Shown piece by piece: positions 43,798-51,801 of a DNA stretch of 52,497 nucleotides (positions are counted from its first letter, which is position 1; each line of letters starts with the position of its first letter). The DNA comes from Cyclobacteriaceae bacterium. Lineage in GTDB: Bacteria; Bacteroidota; Bacteroidia; Cytophagales; Cyclobacteriaceae. The stretch is taken from the NCBI GenBank assembly GCA_020436165.1, contig JAGQYI010000001.1, positions 1 to 52,497 of the forward strand. Reading direction: 5' to 3'. Made by a program: the position numbers and the translations under genes. The notes under the pieces were generated by a model. It was not told where the DNA came from and made no database searches. It was given only the letters and a program-made list of their open reading frames with translations.

Positions 43798-45357
43798 ATG
43801 AGATTTTTTAAAAAATGTTTTGCATTTGCGGCTATTATGGCACTGCTAAGCTCATGTTTATCCGATAATTCAAAAGAGAAAATGGAAAATACTGAGATAT
43901 GGCCTCATGGTACTATGTACGAAATTTTTGTACAAAGCTATGCAGATTCCAATGGCGATGGGATTGGCGACTTTAATGGGCTTACCTCAAAACTTGACTA
44001 TTTAAAGAGTTTGGGAATTGAGGGTATTTGGTTAATGCCTTTTAACCCATCTCCAAGCTATCATAAGTATGATGTAACAGACTATTATTCTATTCATCCG
44101 GACTACGGCTCGATGGATGATTTTAAAAACTTTCTTGCAGAAGCTCATAAAAGGAGCATTAGAGTAATTATGGATCTTGTAGTTAATCACACCTCCTGGG
44201 AGCATCCTTGGTTTAAATCGGCCACTCAAGGAAAGGATAGCCCATATCGCAACTATTACGTGTGGGCAAATATTGATTCTGTAAAGCATGAGCTCACCAA
44301 GAAAGAAACCACATTCGATTCAGACAATATCTGGCAATGGCATTCCAATGGAGATGATAGTGACTACTATTTTGGCTTTTTTTATAAGGGAATGCCTGAC
44401 CTGAATTATGACAATCCTAAAGTACGTGAAGAGGTTATCAAGATTGGCACCTTTTGGTTAAAGGATATTGGCGTGGACGGTTTCAGGTTGGATGCAGCTG
44501 GGCATATATACCCGGATGACCGGGCTATTGATAGTCAGCAATGGTGGGTTGAGTTTTCCGATGCAATGCGTAAAATAAAGCCAGATGTGTACATTGTTGG
44601 AGAGGTGTGGGGGAGCGGTCAAAAGCTTGCTTCCTTTACCAAGGGTATTCGCTCTGTTATGAATGTGAATTTGTATTACGACATTGTGGATATGCTTTCT
44701 AAAGAGATCGATAATGGAGTGATTGATTCACTTATACTTTCCAGGAAATTATCCAAAGAAATTGAGCCGGATTTTAATGATGCGATTATTGTAGACAACC
44801 ACGACACCAAGCGAATACGAAGTAATTTGGGTGGGTCTTTAGAAAAAGAAAAACTGGCATATGCCATTTTGTTAACACTACCAGGAACGCCTTATGTGTA
44901 CTATGGTGACGAAATAGGTATGTTGGGCAGTAAGCCACCTGATGAAAACGTACGTGAACCTTTTTTGTGGAATGTCGATAAAAAGGACACTTTCCGAACC
45001 AAATGGAGGACGCCCAAGTATAGCACAGACTCCACCGTGGTTCCTTTAGCTCTTCAGTTAGAAGACCCTAACTCAACATTTCATTTCTTCCAATCTTGGA
45101 TAGAGAAACGAAATAATAGCATGGTGTTGAGAGAAGGAAATATCGAAAGCATTGAAACACCTGATTATTTACTTTCGTACAGCAGAAGCTTACCGGATCA
45201 AAAAGTTGTCGTTTTGCATAATTTAACTGGTTTAACTCAGCGCGTTGCATTGCAGGAATTGGGATGTTCCACCGTTAGTTTTTTTACGGGAGAAAACCCG
45301 GAATTTGAAGATGGTAAGTTGTTGCTGCAGCCTTATCAGTCAATATTATTGAAATAG
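43798..45357 (+). CDS. GH13 alpha-amylase/oligosaccharidase lipoprotein
   Basis: A 519-residue lipoprotein (A-L-L-S-S-C lipobox, Cys20) with a complete GH13 barrel: D-L-V-V-N-H-T-S-W (region I), nucleophile Asp232 in V-D-G-F-R-L-D-A-A, acid/base Glu269 in V-G-E-V-W, and Asp336 in N-H-D-T-K-R. The calcium-loop-like D-S-N-G-D-G-I-G-D-F is typical of oligo-1,6-glucosidase/alpha-glucosidase-like GH13 members. The ATG at 43798 directly precedes the signal peptide; a TTG at 43783 would lie in the preceding terminator. It probably trims oligomers at the membrane. Confidence 0.92.
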   Translation: MRFFKKCFAFAAIMALLSSCLSDNSKEKMENTEIWPHGTMYEIFVQSYADSNGDGIGDFNGLTSKLDYLKSLGIEGIWLMPFNPSPSYHKYDVTDYYSIHPDYGSMDDFKNFLAEAHKRSIRVIMDLVVNHTSWEHPWFKSATQGKDSPYRNYYVWANIDSVKHELTKKETTFDSDNIWQWHSNGDDSDYYFGFFYKGMPDLNYDNPKVREEVIKIGTFWLKDIGVDGFRLDAAGHIYPDDRAIDSQQWWVEFSDAMRKIKPDVYIVGEVWGSGQKLASFTKGIRSVMNVNLYYDIVDMLSKEIDNGVIDSLILSRKLSKEIEPDFNDAIIVDNHDTKRIRSNLGGSLEKEKLAYAILLTLPGTPYVYYGDEIGMLGSKPPDENVREPFLWNVDKKDTFRTKWRTPKYSTDSTVVPLALQLEDPNSTFHFFQSWIEKRNNSMVLREGNIESIETPDYLLSYSRSLPDQKVVVLHNLTGLTQRVALQELGCSTVSFFTGENPEFEDGKLLLQPYQSILLK

Positions 45358-45460
45358 TAATTTCTTTAACCTAATCTTTTTGAATTTCAGCAGGTAAGTA
45401 GCTGAAAAAGTCCGATTTTTGTGGCTCATAATTTATTTGTAACTCAAAATCAATATTCCC

Positions 45461-46525
45461 ATGGGTAAATTTAGAAGTGGTGTTTTATTCGGAGATGAAA
45501 TTACCGAACTCTACAGATATGCTAATGAAAATAACTTTGCAATACCTGCAGTAAACGTTACAGGAACAAATACTGCTAATGCAGTTTTAGAAACAGCTCG
45601 CGAGCTCAATTCACCTGTAATTGTTCAGTTTTCTAATGGTGGAGCAACCTTTTTCGGAGGAAAAGGGCTAAGCAGCGAAAATCAATTCAGTGCTATTCAG
45701 GGAGCTATTTCAGGAGCGCATCATGTGCACCATATGGCAAAGGCCTATGGAGTTTCTGTCATTTTGCATACTGACCATGCTGCTAAAAAGCTTTTACCAT
45801 GGATTGACGGACTTGTAGAAGCCGGTGAAAAACACTTTAAGGAACATGGACAACCACTTTTTAGCTCACACATGCTTGACTTGAGTGAGGAGCCCATAGA
45901 AGAAAATCTGGATGTCTCAACCAAGTACTTCGAAAGAATGAACAAAATTGGAATGGCTCTGGAAATAGAACTTGGTGTTACAGGCGGTGAGGAAGATGGG
46001 GTTGATAATTCTGGTATTGACAGTTCACGCCTTTATACTCAGCCTGAAGAGGTAGCATATGCGTATGAGCGACTAAAGAAAATAGGAGATAGGTTTACTA
46101 TAGCCGCGGCCTTTGGTAATGTGCATGGTGTATACAAGCCTGGTAATGTAACTCTTACACCCAAAATTCTGGATAACTCTCAGAAATATATTGAAAAGGA
46201 ATTTGGCACTTCAACAAACCCAGTGGATTTTGTTTTTCATGGAGGTTCAGGATCTTCCAGAGAAGAAATAAGGGAAGCAATAGGCTATGGTGTTATAAAA
46301 ATGAATATTGATACAGACATGCAATGGGCTTTCTGGGATGGAGTTCGAGCTTACGAGGCGGCTAATCATGGGTACCTGCAGGGTCAGATCGGTAATCCTG
46401 AAGGAGATGATAAGCCCAATAAAAAATTCTATGATCCTCGCGCCTGGTTAAGAAAAGGCGAGCAAAGCATGATGGAAAGATTAAAGATCAGTTTCGAGGA
46501 TTTGAACTGCATCAATAGAAATTAA
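45461..46525 (+). CDS. fbaA: Class II fructose-bisphosphate aldolase
   Basis: A 354-residue class II (zinc) aldolase, which splits fructose-1,6-bisphosphate into dihydroxyacetone phosphate and glyceraldehyde-3-phosphate. Visible motifs are F-A-I-P-A-V-N-V-T-G near the N-terminus, the zinc/catalytic H-T-D-H-A-A-K-K, E-L-G-V-T-G-G-E-E-D-G, the zinc His in F-G-N-V-H-G-V-Y and the phosphate-binding F-H-G-G-S-G-S. It is the class IIA, FbaA type by length. Its site next to the alpha-glucan genes links sugar uptake to glycolysis, though it has its own leader of about 100 bp and need not be co-regulated. Confidence 0.97.
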   Translation: MGKFRSGVLFGDEITELYRYANENNFAIPAVNVTGTNTANAVLETARELNSPVIVQFSNGGATFFGGKGLSSENQFSAIQGAISGAHHVHHMAKAYGVSVILHTDHAAKKLLPWIDGLVEAGEKHFKEHGQPLFSSHMLDLSEEPIEENLDVSTKYFERMNKIGMALEIELGVTGGEEDGVDNSGIDSSRLYTQPEEVAYAYERLKKIGDRFTIAAAFGNVHGVYKPGNVTLTPKILDNSQKYIEKEFGTSTNPVDFVFHGGSGSSREEIREAIGYGVIKMNIDTDMQWAFWDGVRAYEAANHGYLQGQIGNPEGDDKPNKKFYDPRAWLRKGEQSMMERLKISFEDLNCINRN

Positions 46526-46600
46526 CTATTAAAATGATGATGGTTGCTGTGCCTGGTGCAACAGGTGTGGTAGCTTCCTCATTCACTTAAAACAAATAAT

Positions 46601-47086
46601 ATGAATATTGCGCAAAACAGGGTAGTGGTTATGCACTATACCTTAAAGGACGAAAAAGGAGAAACAATAGATTCATCTCAAGGGCATGAGCCACTAGCCT
46701 ATATTCAAGGTATTGGAAACATTATTCCAGGACTTGAAGATGCGTTGGAGGGTAAGTCACAGGGTGATAAACTTGAAGTAACAATAAGTCCTGAAGATGG
46801 GTATGGAGAGCGTCAGGAGAATATGGTTCAAAAGGTTTCTAAAAGTGGTTTCCAGGGAGATGAGGAGCTTGTAGTGGGTATGCAGGTACAAGTAGAAACT
46901 CAAAATGGTCCTGCTATAGCTATGGTAACCGAGATAATGGGAGAAGATGTTACGCTTGATATGAATCATCCTCTTGCAGGTGTAACACTTAACTTTGATG
47001 TGGAGGTAGTTGATGTTCGTGAGGCTACCGATGAAGAATTGGACCATGGCCATGTGCATGGCCCTGGTGGACATCATCATCACTAA
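46601..47086 (+). CDS. SlyD-like FKBP peptidyl-prolyl isomerase, His tail
   Basis: A 161-residue FKBP-type isomerase/chaperone of SlyD layout. The FKBP halves M-H-Y-T-L-K-D and G-I-G-N-I-I-P-G-L-E-D-A-L-E-G flank an insert-in-flap domain (residues about 65-125, including P-E-D-G-Y-G-E-R). The C-terminus ends in a His-rich stretch (G-H-V-H-G-P-G-G-H-H-H-H) that can bind nickel or zinc in SlyD. It has no signal peptide, so it is cytoplasmic. A strong terminator follows. Confidence 0.94.
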   Translation: MNIAQNRVVVMHYTLKDEKGETIDSSQGHEPLAYIQGIGNIIPGLEDALEGKSQGDKLEVTISPEDGYGERQENMVQKVSKSGFQGDEELVVGMQVQVETQNGPAIAMVTEIMGEDVTLDMNHPLAGVTLNFDVEVVDVREATDEELDHGHVHGPGGHHHH

Positions 47087-47093
47087 TTAATCC

Positions 47094-47120
47094 AAAGCCT
47101 ATTTTTTAATAGGCTTTTTT
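47094..47120 (+). terminator. Intrinsic terminator after the SlyD-like gene
   Basis: AAAGCCTATT (47094-47103) pairs with AATAGGCTTT (47108-47117) around a TTTT loop, followed by T residues to 47120. Confidence 0.9.
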
Positions 47121-47204
47121 GTTTTTAAAGCTTCATTAAGTTATCAGTCAGAACCTTGTCTTTACAAAAACGTTTCTATGTTGTAACACCAAACTTGTAA
47201 ACTT

Positions 47205-47597
47205 ATGAAACGTAAAGACTTCATTAATCGAATTGCAGCATTTGCCTTTTTAGGAATTCCTGTTATTTCCCTTACTTCCAGTTGTTCGAAAGAAGAGACA
47301 CCTGCACCTACCTCCAATAACAATAACACGAACAATCAAACGCAAGAAGACTGTTTGGCCAATGGCACCAATACCTCAATTGGGTCAAATCATGGACATA
47401 CATTAACTGTTTCTAAGGATGATGTTAATGCAGCTGTTGAAAAGACGTATTCGATCAAAGGCAGCTCTGCACACGATCACTCAGTTACTATTTCCTCTGC
47501 ACAGTTTGCCTCGCTTAAAAATGATAACAATAGTATTACAGTTAGCTCAACCTCTTCAAGTGGTCACTCTCATTCTGTAACAGTTACTTGTGCATAA
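47205..47597 (+). CDS. Small lipoprotein with repeated HxH motifs
   Basis: A 130-residue protein with lipobox (L-T-S-S-C, Cys27), an Asn/Thr-rich linker (residues 35-48) and a beta-rich Ser/Thr domain. His pairs occur at H-G-H, H-D-H and H-S-H in comparable beta-strand settings (T-L-T-V, S-V-T-I, S-V-T-V), so a copper or zinc site is plausible. The opening M-K-R-K-D-F-I resembles Tat-type leaders of Bacteroidota but lacks a twin Arg. No characterised family is recognised. It stands 118 bp after the SlyD-like gene and its terminator. Confidence 0.7.
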   Translation: MKRKDFINRIAAFAFLGIPVISLTSSCSKEETPAPTSNNNNTNNQTQEDCLANGTNTSIGSNHGHTLTVSKDDVNAAVEKTYSIKGSSAHDHSVTISSAQFASLKNDNNSITVSSTSSSGHSHSVTVTCA

Positions 47598-47606
47598 ACC
47601 TTGCTC

Positions 47607-48296
47607 TTATTGAGTATTTGAGCCTTTGCTATTATAATTTCTGATAAATGGAATGGGAATTTTTGTGGTATTCCCGGACTCTAATCTGTCTCTGTAGTTT
47701 TTGAAAGTTTGCCATGGAGTTTGCGAAGCAAACATATTGGCAAGGAATGCAGGAACTTCACCTCCCGGATCAACATGAAGCACATAGGTTACTTTTACTC
47801 GATGGTCGTTAATTGGTGCAACTGTAAGCAACGATTCAGCTTCAGGAATACGAACAATTCCGTCTTTGACGGGTAAATAGTTCGGCAATTGTTCCAGTGA
47901 AACCTTTAACACGAGGCTAATTGAGTCTTGCCACATTTTTAAGTAAAAAATGAGATCTCTGTTGGAAATAGGCCAGGGTGTATCCACTTCAGAATAGTAA
48001 ATAAGTTCTTTTTCATTAATCGTTTTGAGTATGCGCGGTTCAATAATATTGTGTTGCCAGTATTTATAACTTTCAATATCCAGTAAACCCGCAGCATATT
48101 CTTTCAGAGTAGCTTCGGCTTCAAATTCTACTTTAATAGTTTTGAATGCCGAGTTATTCGTTTCACATAGCCAAACCTTTATTCCATCTCCGTCTTTTTT
48201 TAATTGACAGCCTTCTTGTCCAAATACCGTAAAGACCAACAATTGAAGCAGGAAAGCAAAAAGAGTTGATCTTATCCTAATTTTTAAGGCAGTCAA
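47607..48296 (-). CDS. Secreted START-domain protein
   Basis: A 229-residue protein with a signal peptide (ending V-F-G-Q at about 27). The mature part is START/Bet v1-like: D-G-I-K-V-W-L-C near the start, Y-Y-S-E-V-D-T-P-W-P-I-S-N-R-D-L-I-F in the middle and T-P-W-Q-T-F-K-N-Y-R-D-R near the end, as in START lipid-binding proteins. The ligand is probably a lipid or hydrophobic molecule. The start is TTG at 48296: a stop closes the frame just upstream and no ATG precedes the signal peptide. It follows the outer-membrane-like gene by 18 bp. Confidence 0.82.
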   Translation of the reverse strand: MTALKIRIRSTLFAFLLQLLVFTVFGQEGCQLKKDGDGIKVWLCETNNSAFKTIKVEFEAEATLKEYAAGLLDIESYKYWQHNIIEPRILKTINEKELIYYSEVDTPWPISNRDLIFYLKMWQDSISLVLKVSLEQLPNYLPVKDGIVRIPEAESLLTVAPINDHRVKVTYVLHVDPGGEVPAFLANMFASQTPWQTFKNYRDRLESGNTTKIPIPFIRNYNSKGSNTQ

Positions 48297-48314
48297 AGAT
48301 GGTGAGGTTTAAGT

Positions 48315-49277
48315 TTAGGGTTTATTTCCAAATGGCAGTGTAATTCCTAACCAGGGAATGGCAATGAATTCATTCAATCCGGTGTTTAGTGGTAATACTA
48401 GCCCAAAATCCAACCCTGCATGATTGCCTATTATTCTGCGTCCCCCAATCATTGATAAAATGAAGAAGTCGGTATCAACATCAAGAAAATAGTTCTCCAT
48501 AACAAAATACCCTTTTGGGCCCGTACGTTGCAACAAGCTGAAAGAGAAGGCAGGTGTTCTCGACCAGCTGCTGCCAGCATAGCCATATCCTAACCCAAAA
48601 CTTGCATTATGATCTTTGGAACCAATGGTAACAGTACCGTAGGCAATTCCAAAATTAGAATCGGACTCGCCAAGCACTGTTGCAAATAAGCCCCCCACAC
48701 CTAAATTAAGCTTGTCTTGCTGTACAGGAATGGATAGCTTAGGTGTTACCCATACCGGTGATGGGGCACCAGCGAAAAGGAAAAGTGGTATTATTCCACC
48801 TCCGATCAGGAATTTGTCGGATACGCCTATACTAAACTGATTGAAGAATATCCACACATTCTGATAATATCCTTCTCCTTTCTTTAGTCCGTAACCGCTA
48901 GGCTGCCAAAAATACCTGGTCGATTGCATATGGTCTCCCCAGTAAACTCCTCCCTGAACTCGATTGGGATCAATGACATCAATGGAAACCACATTTGCCT
49001 TTTGGATTGTAATGATTCCCAGGTTTTTTGTTTTCAAAATAATTAATTGAGCATTTTGCTCAATTATCTCACCTATGTATTCATTGCCATCGGTTGTTTC
49101 AATCTTGTATGTTATGGTTGAATCCTGAACCATTAATGATTCTTTAATAACATCGGCTTCTTTGGCATCTAACCTAGGGAATACATCGCTTGCTATAGTC
49201 TTATGAAAGGTAAATAATACAGCTATTAACAATAAGCTTAGTGTGAAAATGGCTTTACTTGAACTTTGGCTTTTCAT
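48315..49277 (-). CDS. Predicted outer-membrane protein, unknown
   Basis: A 320-residue protein with a signal peptide starting at ATG 49277; an in-frame start at 49301 would add eight residues before it. The first part holds a small SH3/Lsm-like strand pattern (Y-I-G-E-I-I-E-Q-N-A-Q-L-I-I-L-K-T-K). The rest is Gly/aromatic-rich alternating strand sequence (S-F-G-L-G-Y-G-Y-A-G-S-S-W), consistent with a beta barrel. No family name can be given. First gene of a probable two-gene unit with the START protein. Confidence 0.72.
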   Translation of the reverse strand: MKSQSSSKAIFTLSLLLIAVLFTFHKTIASDVFPRLDAKEADVIKESLMVQDSTITYKIETTDGNEYIGEIIEQNAQLIILKTKNLGIITIQKANVVSIDVIDPNRVQGGVYWGDHMQSTRYFWQPSGYGLKKGEGYYQNVWIFFNQFSIGVSDKFLIGGGIIPLFLFAGAPSPVWVTPKLSIPVQQDKLNLGVGGLFATVLGESDSNFGIAYGTVTIGSKDHNASFGLGYGYAGSSWSRTPAFSFSLLQRTGPKGYFVMENYFLDVDTDFFILSMIGGRRIIGNHAGLDFGLVLPLNTGLNEFIAIPWLGITLPFGNKP

Positions 49278-49320
49278 GATACAATTCTTTGGTTGAAGCA
49301 AAGATTATATTAAGATACTT

Positions 49321-49446
49321 TTAATTGAAATGATATTTTGCAACTTCGGATTGTTTTTGTTGCATTTTTTGCAAGTTCATCAGAGTGTTGACACATTCCT
49401 CTACTTCCTCCTTTGTTGAATATGGGTTTACAATAAAGGAGTAGGT
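49321..49446 (-). pseudogene. Possible C-terminal remnant of a PLP-dependent decarboxylase or aminotransferase
   Basis: A 41-codon open stretch between an in-frame stop (49447-49449) and a TAA. It reads Y-S-F-I-V-N-P-Y-S-T-K-E-E-V-E-E-C-V-N-T-L, which looks like the last strand and helix of group II decarboxylases and related PLP enzymes (I-V-N-P-x-T-T-x-E-E). No start codon precedes the motif and the rest of the enzyme is absent. It may be what is left of a deleted gene. The motif is short, so chance is not excluded. Confidence 0.35.
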
Positions 49447-49472
49447 TCATAGAAGGCCCAAATCGTTTTGCT

Positions 49473-49634
49473 CTATTGGGTATGTCTATGATGATGTAGC
49501 AGATGCTGCCCGGCTATATCGTGAAACAACACGTAAAATCCCCAAACCACCATTCCAACTCCTGTCAATGGGAGAATAATAAAAGGGAAGGCCATGGCAC
49601 CTACGAGCAAACCAAGCAGAATTGAAATTTTCAT
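49473..49634 (-). CDS. 53-residue membrane protein with His-rich tail
   Basis: An ORF of 53 codons from ATG 49634 to TAG 49473. Two hydrophobic stretches (residues about 3-20 and 23-38) are joined by L-P-L-T-G. The tail is basic and His-rich (Q-H-L-L-H-H-H-R-H-T-Q), on the cytoplasmic side if the protein is a hairpin. No family is recognised. The gene sits in an otherwise gene-free stretch of 450 bp, upstream of the probable remnant and outside any clear operon. The regular two-helix design supports it being real. Confidence 0.5.
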   Translation of the reverse strand: MKISILLGLLVGAMAFPFIILPLTGVGMVVWGFYVLFHDIAGQHLLHHHRHTQ

Positions 49635-49757
49635 AACTTCACTACTTTGATTACTACGTACGAGTTTACTTATTTATCTGCTAAAGTCCTATGATTAAAA
49701 TCAGTATTGGAAAGGCTCGGTATTTTTATGAGCATTTAAAAAGGGAGGCATTAAGAA

Positions 49758-50213
49758 TTATTCGTCAAAGATTGTTTCTCCGAATTCGTCAGTCCAGGAT
49801 AGAACCCTGTTTTTTTGTTCAACTGTAAGTTTTGCCTTGGTATGAATAGCGGTATATATACCCATTGGCATTTCATTGCCCTCAACAGCTTCGTTAATGT
49901 CGTCCAGTTTGTCCAGTTTGTTCAGCTTGGACAATGAATTCCACTCTGAAAAGTTAAGATGCTTACGCCCTTTACGCACATCCTGAGCTACCAAAAAAGA
50001 AACGGGTGCTACATAACTATACCAGGGATAGTTGGTTTGATTAGAATGGCAATCGTAACAGGAAACTTTAAGCACTTGGCCAATATCTTCCGGCACTGCA
50101 TAAGTTATCAGCAGGTCGTCCGGATTATTGGTTTTAACCTCCGGTTTGTTACTAGGTATAATCTGCAGAACTGCCAGTAGAACTATAAGCCCTAATCCGA
50201 TTTTTTTAATCAC
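49758..50213 (-). CDS. Haem-binding domain c-type protein
   Basis: A 151-residue protein with an N-terminal membrane or signal segment (residues 3-20) and one c-type haem motif C-Y-D-C-H (Cys52, Cys55, His56) in V-S-C-Y-D-C-H-S-N-Q-T-N-Y-P-W-Y, the hallmark of the haem_bd family. A likely axial Met is in N-E-M-P-M-G (about residue 115). The start is GTG at 50213. It follows another haem protein by 25 bp, so both are probably made together and act in periplasmic electron transfer. Confidence 0.88.
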   Translation of the reverse strand: MIKKIGLGLIVLLAVLQIIPSNKPEVKTNNPDDLLITYAVPEDIGQVLKVSCYDCHSNQTNYPWYSYVAPVSFLVAQDVRKGRKHLNFSEWNSLSKLNKLDKLDDINEAVEGNEMPMGIYTAIHTKAKLTVEQKNRVLSWTDEFGETIFDE

Positions 50214-50238
50214 AACAACTATCCCTTGAGTAAAACAA

Positions 50239-50637
50239 CTATTTTTCCATTAATGAAGAGGCGGCAGAACCGGCCCAGTCCATTAGGGCTTTTTTCTCCT
50301 CATCTGTAGGTACTTTTTCAGGGAATTTTTGAGCAAATTTTTCTGGTGGCATTTTGCCTTCTTCTAAAACCTCAGCGATTTTATGAAGTTTTGGCGCCAG
50401 CTTGGATTTTTTAAGAGTGGGTAATTCGTCAAGGTTTAGCTTTGCTTTAGACTTTTCACCTTTTGAATTGGTATTATGGCATCCATAACAAGACTTTTGC
50501 AGGATAGCATTGATGTTTTCAGGAATTACCAATGGATCACCTGATGAATTGGTTTCAGCAGAAGGGTCCATCTTAAAACTGGAAAACAAAAAAATAGACA
50601 CTACGGCCATACCTAAATAAATAACTAGTTTGTTCAT
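50239..50637 (-). CDS. Small c-type haem-binding protein
   Basis: A 132-residue protein with a signal segment (residues 5-20) and one haem motif C-Y-G-C-H (Cys50, Cys53, His54). A Met is in E-G-K-M-P-P-E-K-F (about residue 98), the usual sixth ligand position. The middle is Lys-rich. First gene of a pair with 49758-50213. The redox partner is unknown; no oxidase genes are in the window. Confidence 0.87.
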   Translation of the reverse strand: MNKLVIYLGMAVVSIFLFSSFKMDPSAETNSSGDPLVIPENINAILQKSCYGCHNTNSKGEKSKAKLNLDELPTLKKSKLAPKLHKIAEVLEEGKMPPEKFAQKFPEKVPTDEEKKALMDWAGSAASSLMEK

Positions 50638-50787
50638 TTTTTATAGCGTTTATGGTTTATAGACTTTAGTAAAGTAAAACCAATTTTTTCTTTTTTCTAT
50701 TCCGCCTAATAAAAAAAAGCAAAGTTTTTAGGGTGAAAATGAAGTAAAGCTATATTCCCAATAGTTTTGTAATGAGTAGCAATAAAG

Positions 50788-51186
50788 TTATTTAGTAGAA
50801 ACCTGTTCTTTAATCAGGGTTTTAAGCCACTTATCTGCTTTTTCAAACGTGGTAAATACTCTGTATTTGTATCCTCTTTTCTGACAGACCGATTCCCAGA
50901 ACTTACCTATTTCCAGATTTGACTCATTAATCACACCGCTAATTACAATATCACTGAATTTTGGGAGTTTTTTCTCATACACCTTAACAAGGTTAAATGC
51001 ATCAGCAAGAGGCACTTCGTAGTTTACTTCCCGATAATCTGCAAGTACATATTTGGTTCCGTATGCCTTGGCTGCTTCATTTATTTTTAAAGTGCCTTCT
51101 ATTACTTCACTAAAATCCTTTCGTGTGCCGCGAGACGTAACCAGCAGGTACTCTTCTTTTAGTTCTATAAAGGACTCGTTTTTCAA
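50788..51186 (-). CDS. STAS/SpoIIAA-like small cytoplasmic protein
   Basis: A 132-residue soluble protein with alternating strands and helices: F-I-E-L-K-E-E-Y-L-L-V-T-S-R-G, then Y-V-L-A-D-Y-R-E-V, then F-S-D-I-V-I-S-G-V, and a final F-T-T-F-E-K-A-D-K-W-L helix. This order resembles SpoIIAA-like/STAS-fold proteins of Bacteroidota, often annotated as hypothetical. The start is TTG at 51186, as no ATG precedes the first strand. No partner gene is next to it, and it is the last ordinary gene before the presumed mobile element edge. Confidence 0.65.
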   Translation of the reverse strand: MKNESFIELKEEYLLVTSRGTRKDFSEVIEGTLKINEAAKAYGTKYVLADYREVNYEVPLADAFNLVKVYEKKLPKFSDIVISGVINESNLEIGKFWESVCQKRGYKYRVFTTFEKADKWLKTLIKEQVSTK

Positions 51187-51437
51187 AATGAAAGAATTTT
51201 AGTAATAAGATGTACAAAGTACGAAACTTAAGTTACTTCCCGATACAAATTGTTAAGCTGAAATGTAAAGCCCTATTAATAAAGGGTTTCAGAGGTTGCG
51301 TATTTATTTGGGCAACAACTGGGCAACAAAACCCACTAAAACAAGTGCAAGTACAGCACAAAGAAAAGAAAATATTTAGTTTGGTGTAGAGTGTGTTTGT
51401 CCTTATCATAAGCAAAAGGCGAAGATAAGTTTTTACA
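51187..51437. other. Gene-free stretch, possible left edge of a mobile element
   Basis: A 251-bp AT-rich region between the STAS-like gene and the 62-aa gene. It holds a 9-bp direct repeat GGGCAACAA (51310-51318 and 51321-51329). A 60-codon ORF on the minus strand (51233-51415) is Cys-rich low-complexity sequence and looks spurious. No integrase gene or tRNA is seen. Confidence 0.35.
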
Positions 51438-51626
51438 CTATCTTAATTGACTAACAACTGCTTCCAATTGTAAGCCCATATACTGGCAGAACTCTTCAAC
51501 GGTAACAACTTGGTGTTGCTGCTTGTTGAAGTACTCTTTAATCCTCTTAATAAGGTATCTACCATATCTGTCGCTTTTGCCTGTGATTATCTGAATGTCT
51601 TTCGGATAAATACACAGTCTATTCAT
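51438..51626 (-). CDS. Conserved 62-residue hypothetical protein
   Basis: A 62-residue soluble, basic protein: Y-P-K-D-I-Q-I-I-T-G-K-S, R-Y-G-R-Y-L-I-K-R-I-K, then V-T-V-E-E-F-C-Q-Y-M-G-L. Both halves look like short DNA-binding-type helices. Small proteins of this style recur in Bacteroidota genomes, often near mobile DNA; this is from memory, not a search. It has a candidate promoter with an exact -7 box 55 nt upstream. The function is unknown. Confidence 0.7.
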   Translation of the reverse strand: MNRLCIYPKDIQIITGKSDRYGRYLIKRIKEYFNKQQHQVVTVEEFCQYMGLQLEAVVSQLR

Positions 51627-51681
51627 TTTTAAATTACTCTTTTCATACTCTATCCATACATTAGGTATAAAGTAAACATTG

Positions 51682-51689
51682 CAAAGATA
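51682..51689 (-). promoter_or_regulatory. Candidate promoter of the 62-aa gene
   Basis: On the minus strand this reads TATCTTTG, an exact TAnnTTTG match, with TTTT 19 nt upstream in the -33 place. The ATG is 55 nt downstream. Confidence 0.5.
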
Positions 51690-51762
51690 ATATGTTTTTG
51701 TGAGTGTTAAAAGTGTGTTTGTTGGAATAATGTGGCAATAACGGAAATGTCGGAAGTGGTTA

Positions 51763-51794
51763 TTTGTAGAGCCTTATAAAGCGTTATAGTTTTG
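51763..51794 (+). promoter_or_regulatory. Consensus promoter of the nuclease gene
   Basis: TTTG (51763-51766), 20 nt, TAGTTTTG (51787-51794): an exact Bacteroidota -33/-7 pair. The ATG is only 7 nt beyond, implying a leaderless mRNA. Confidence 0.65.
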
Positions 51795-51801
51795 TTTCGT
51801 G

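Noticed and set aside
46534-46590. 18-codon ORF between the aldolase and SlyD-like genes
   Set aside because: It is too short to judge, with no ribosome-binding feature or conserved content.
51310-51329. GGGCAACAA direct repeat as an attachment site
   Set aside because: Only 9 bp with a 2-bp gap, and no partner copy or integrase is visible, so an att call is not supported.
51233-51415. 60-codon ORF near the right edge
   Set aside because: Cys-rich translation without domain or credible start context; probably non-coding.
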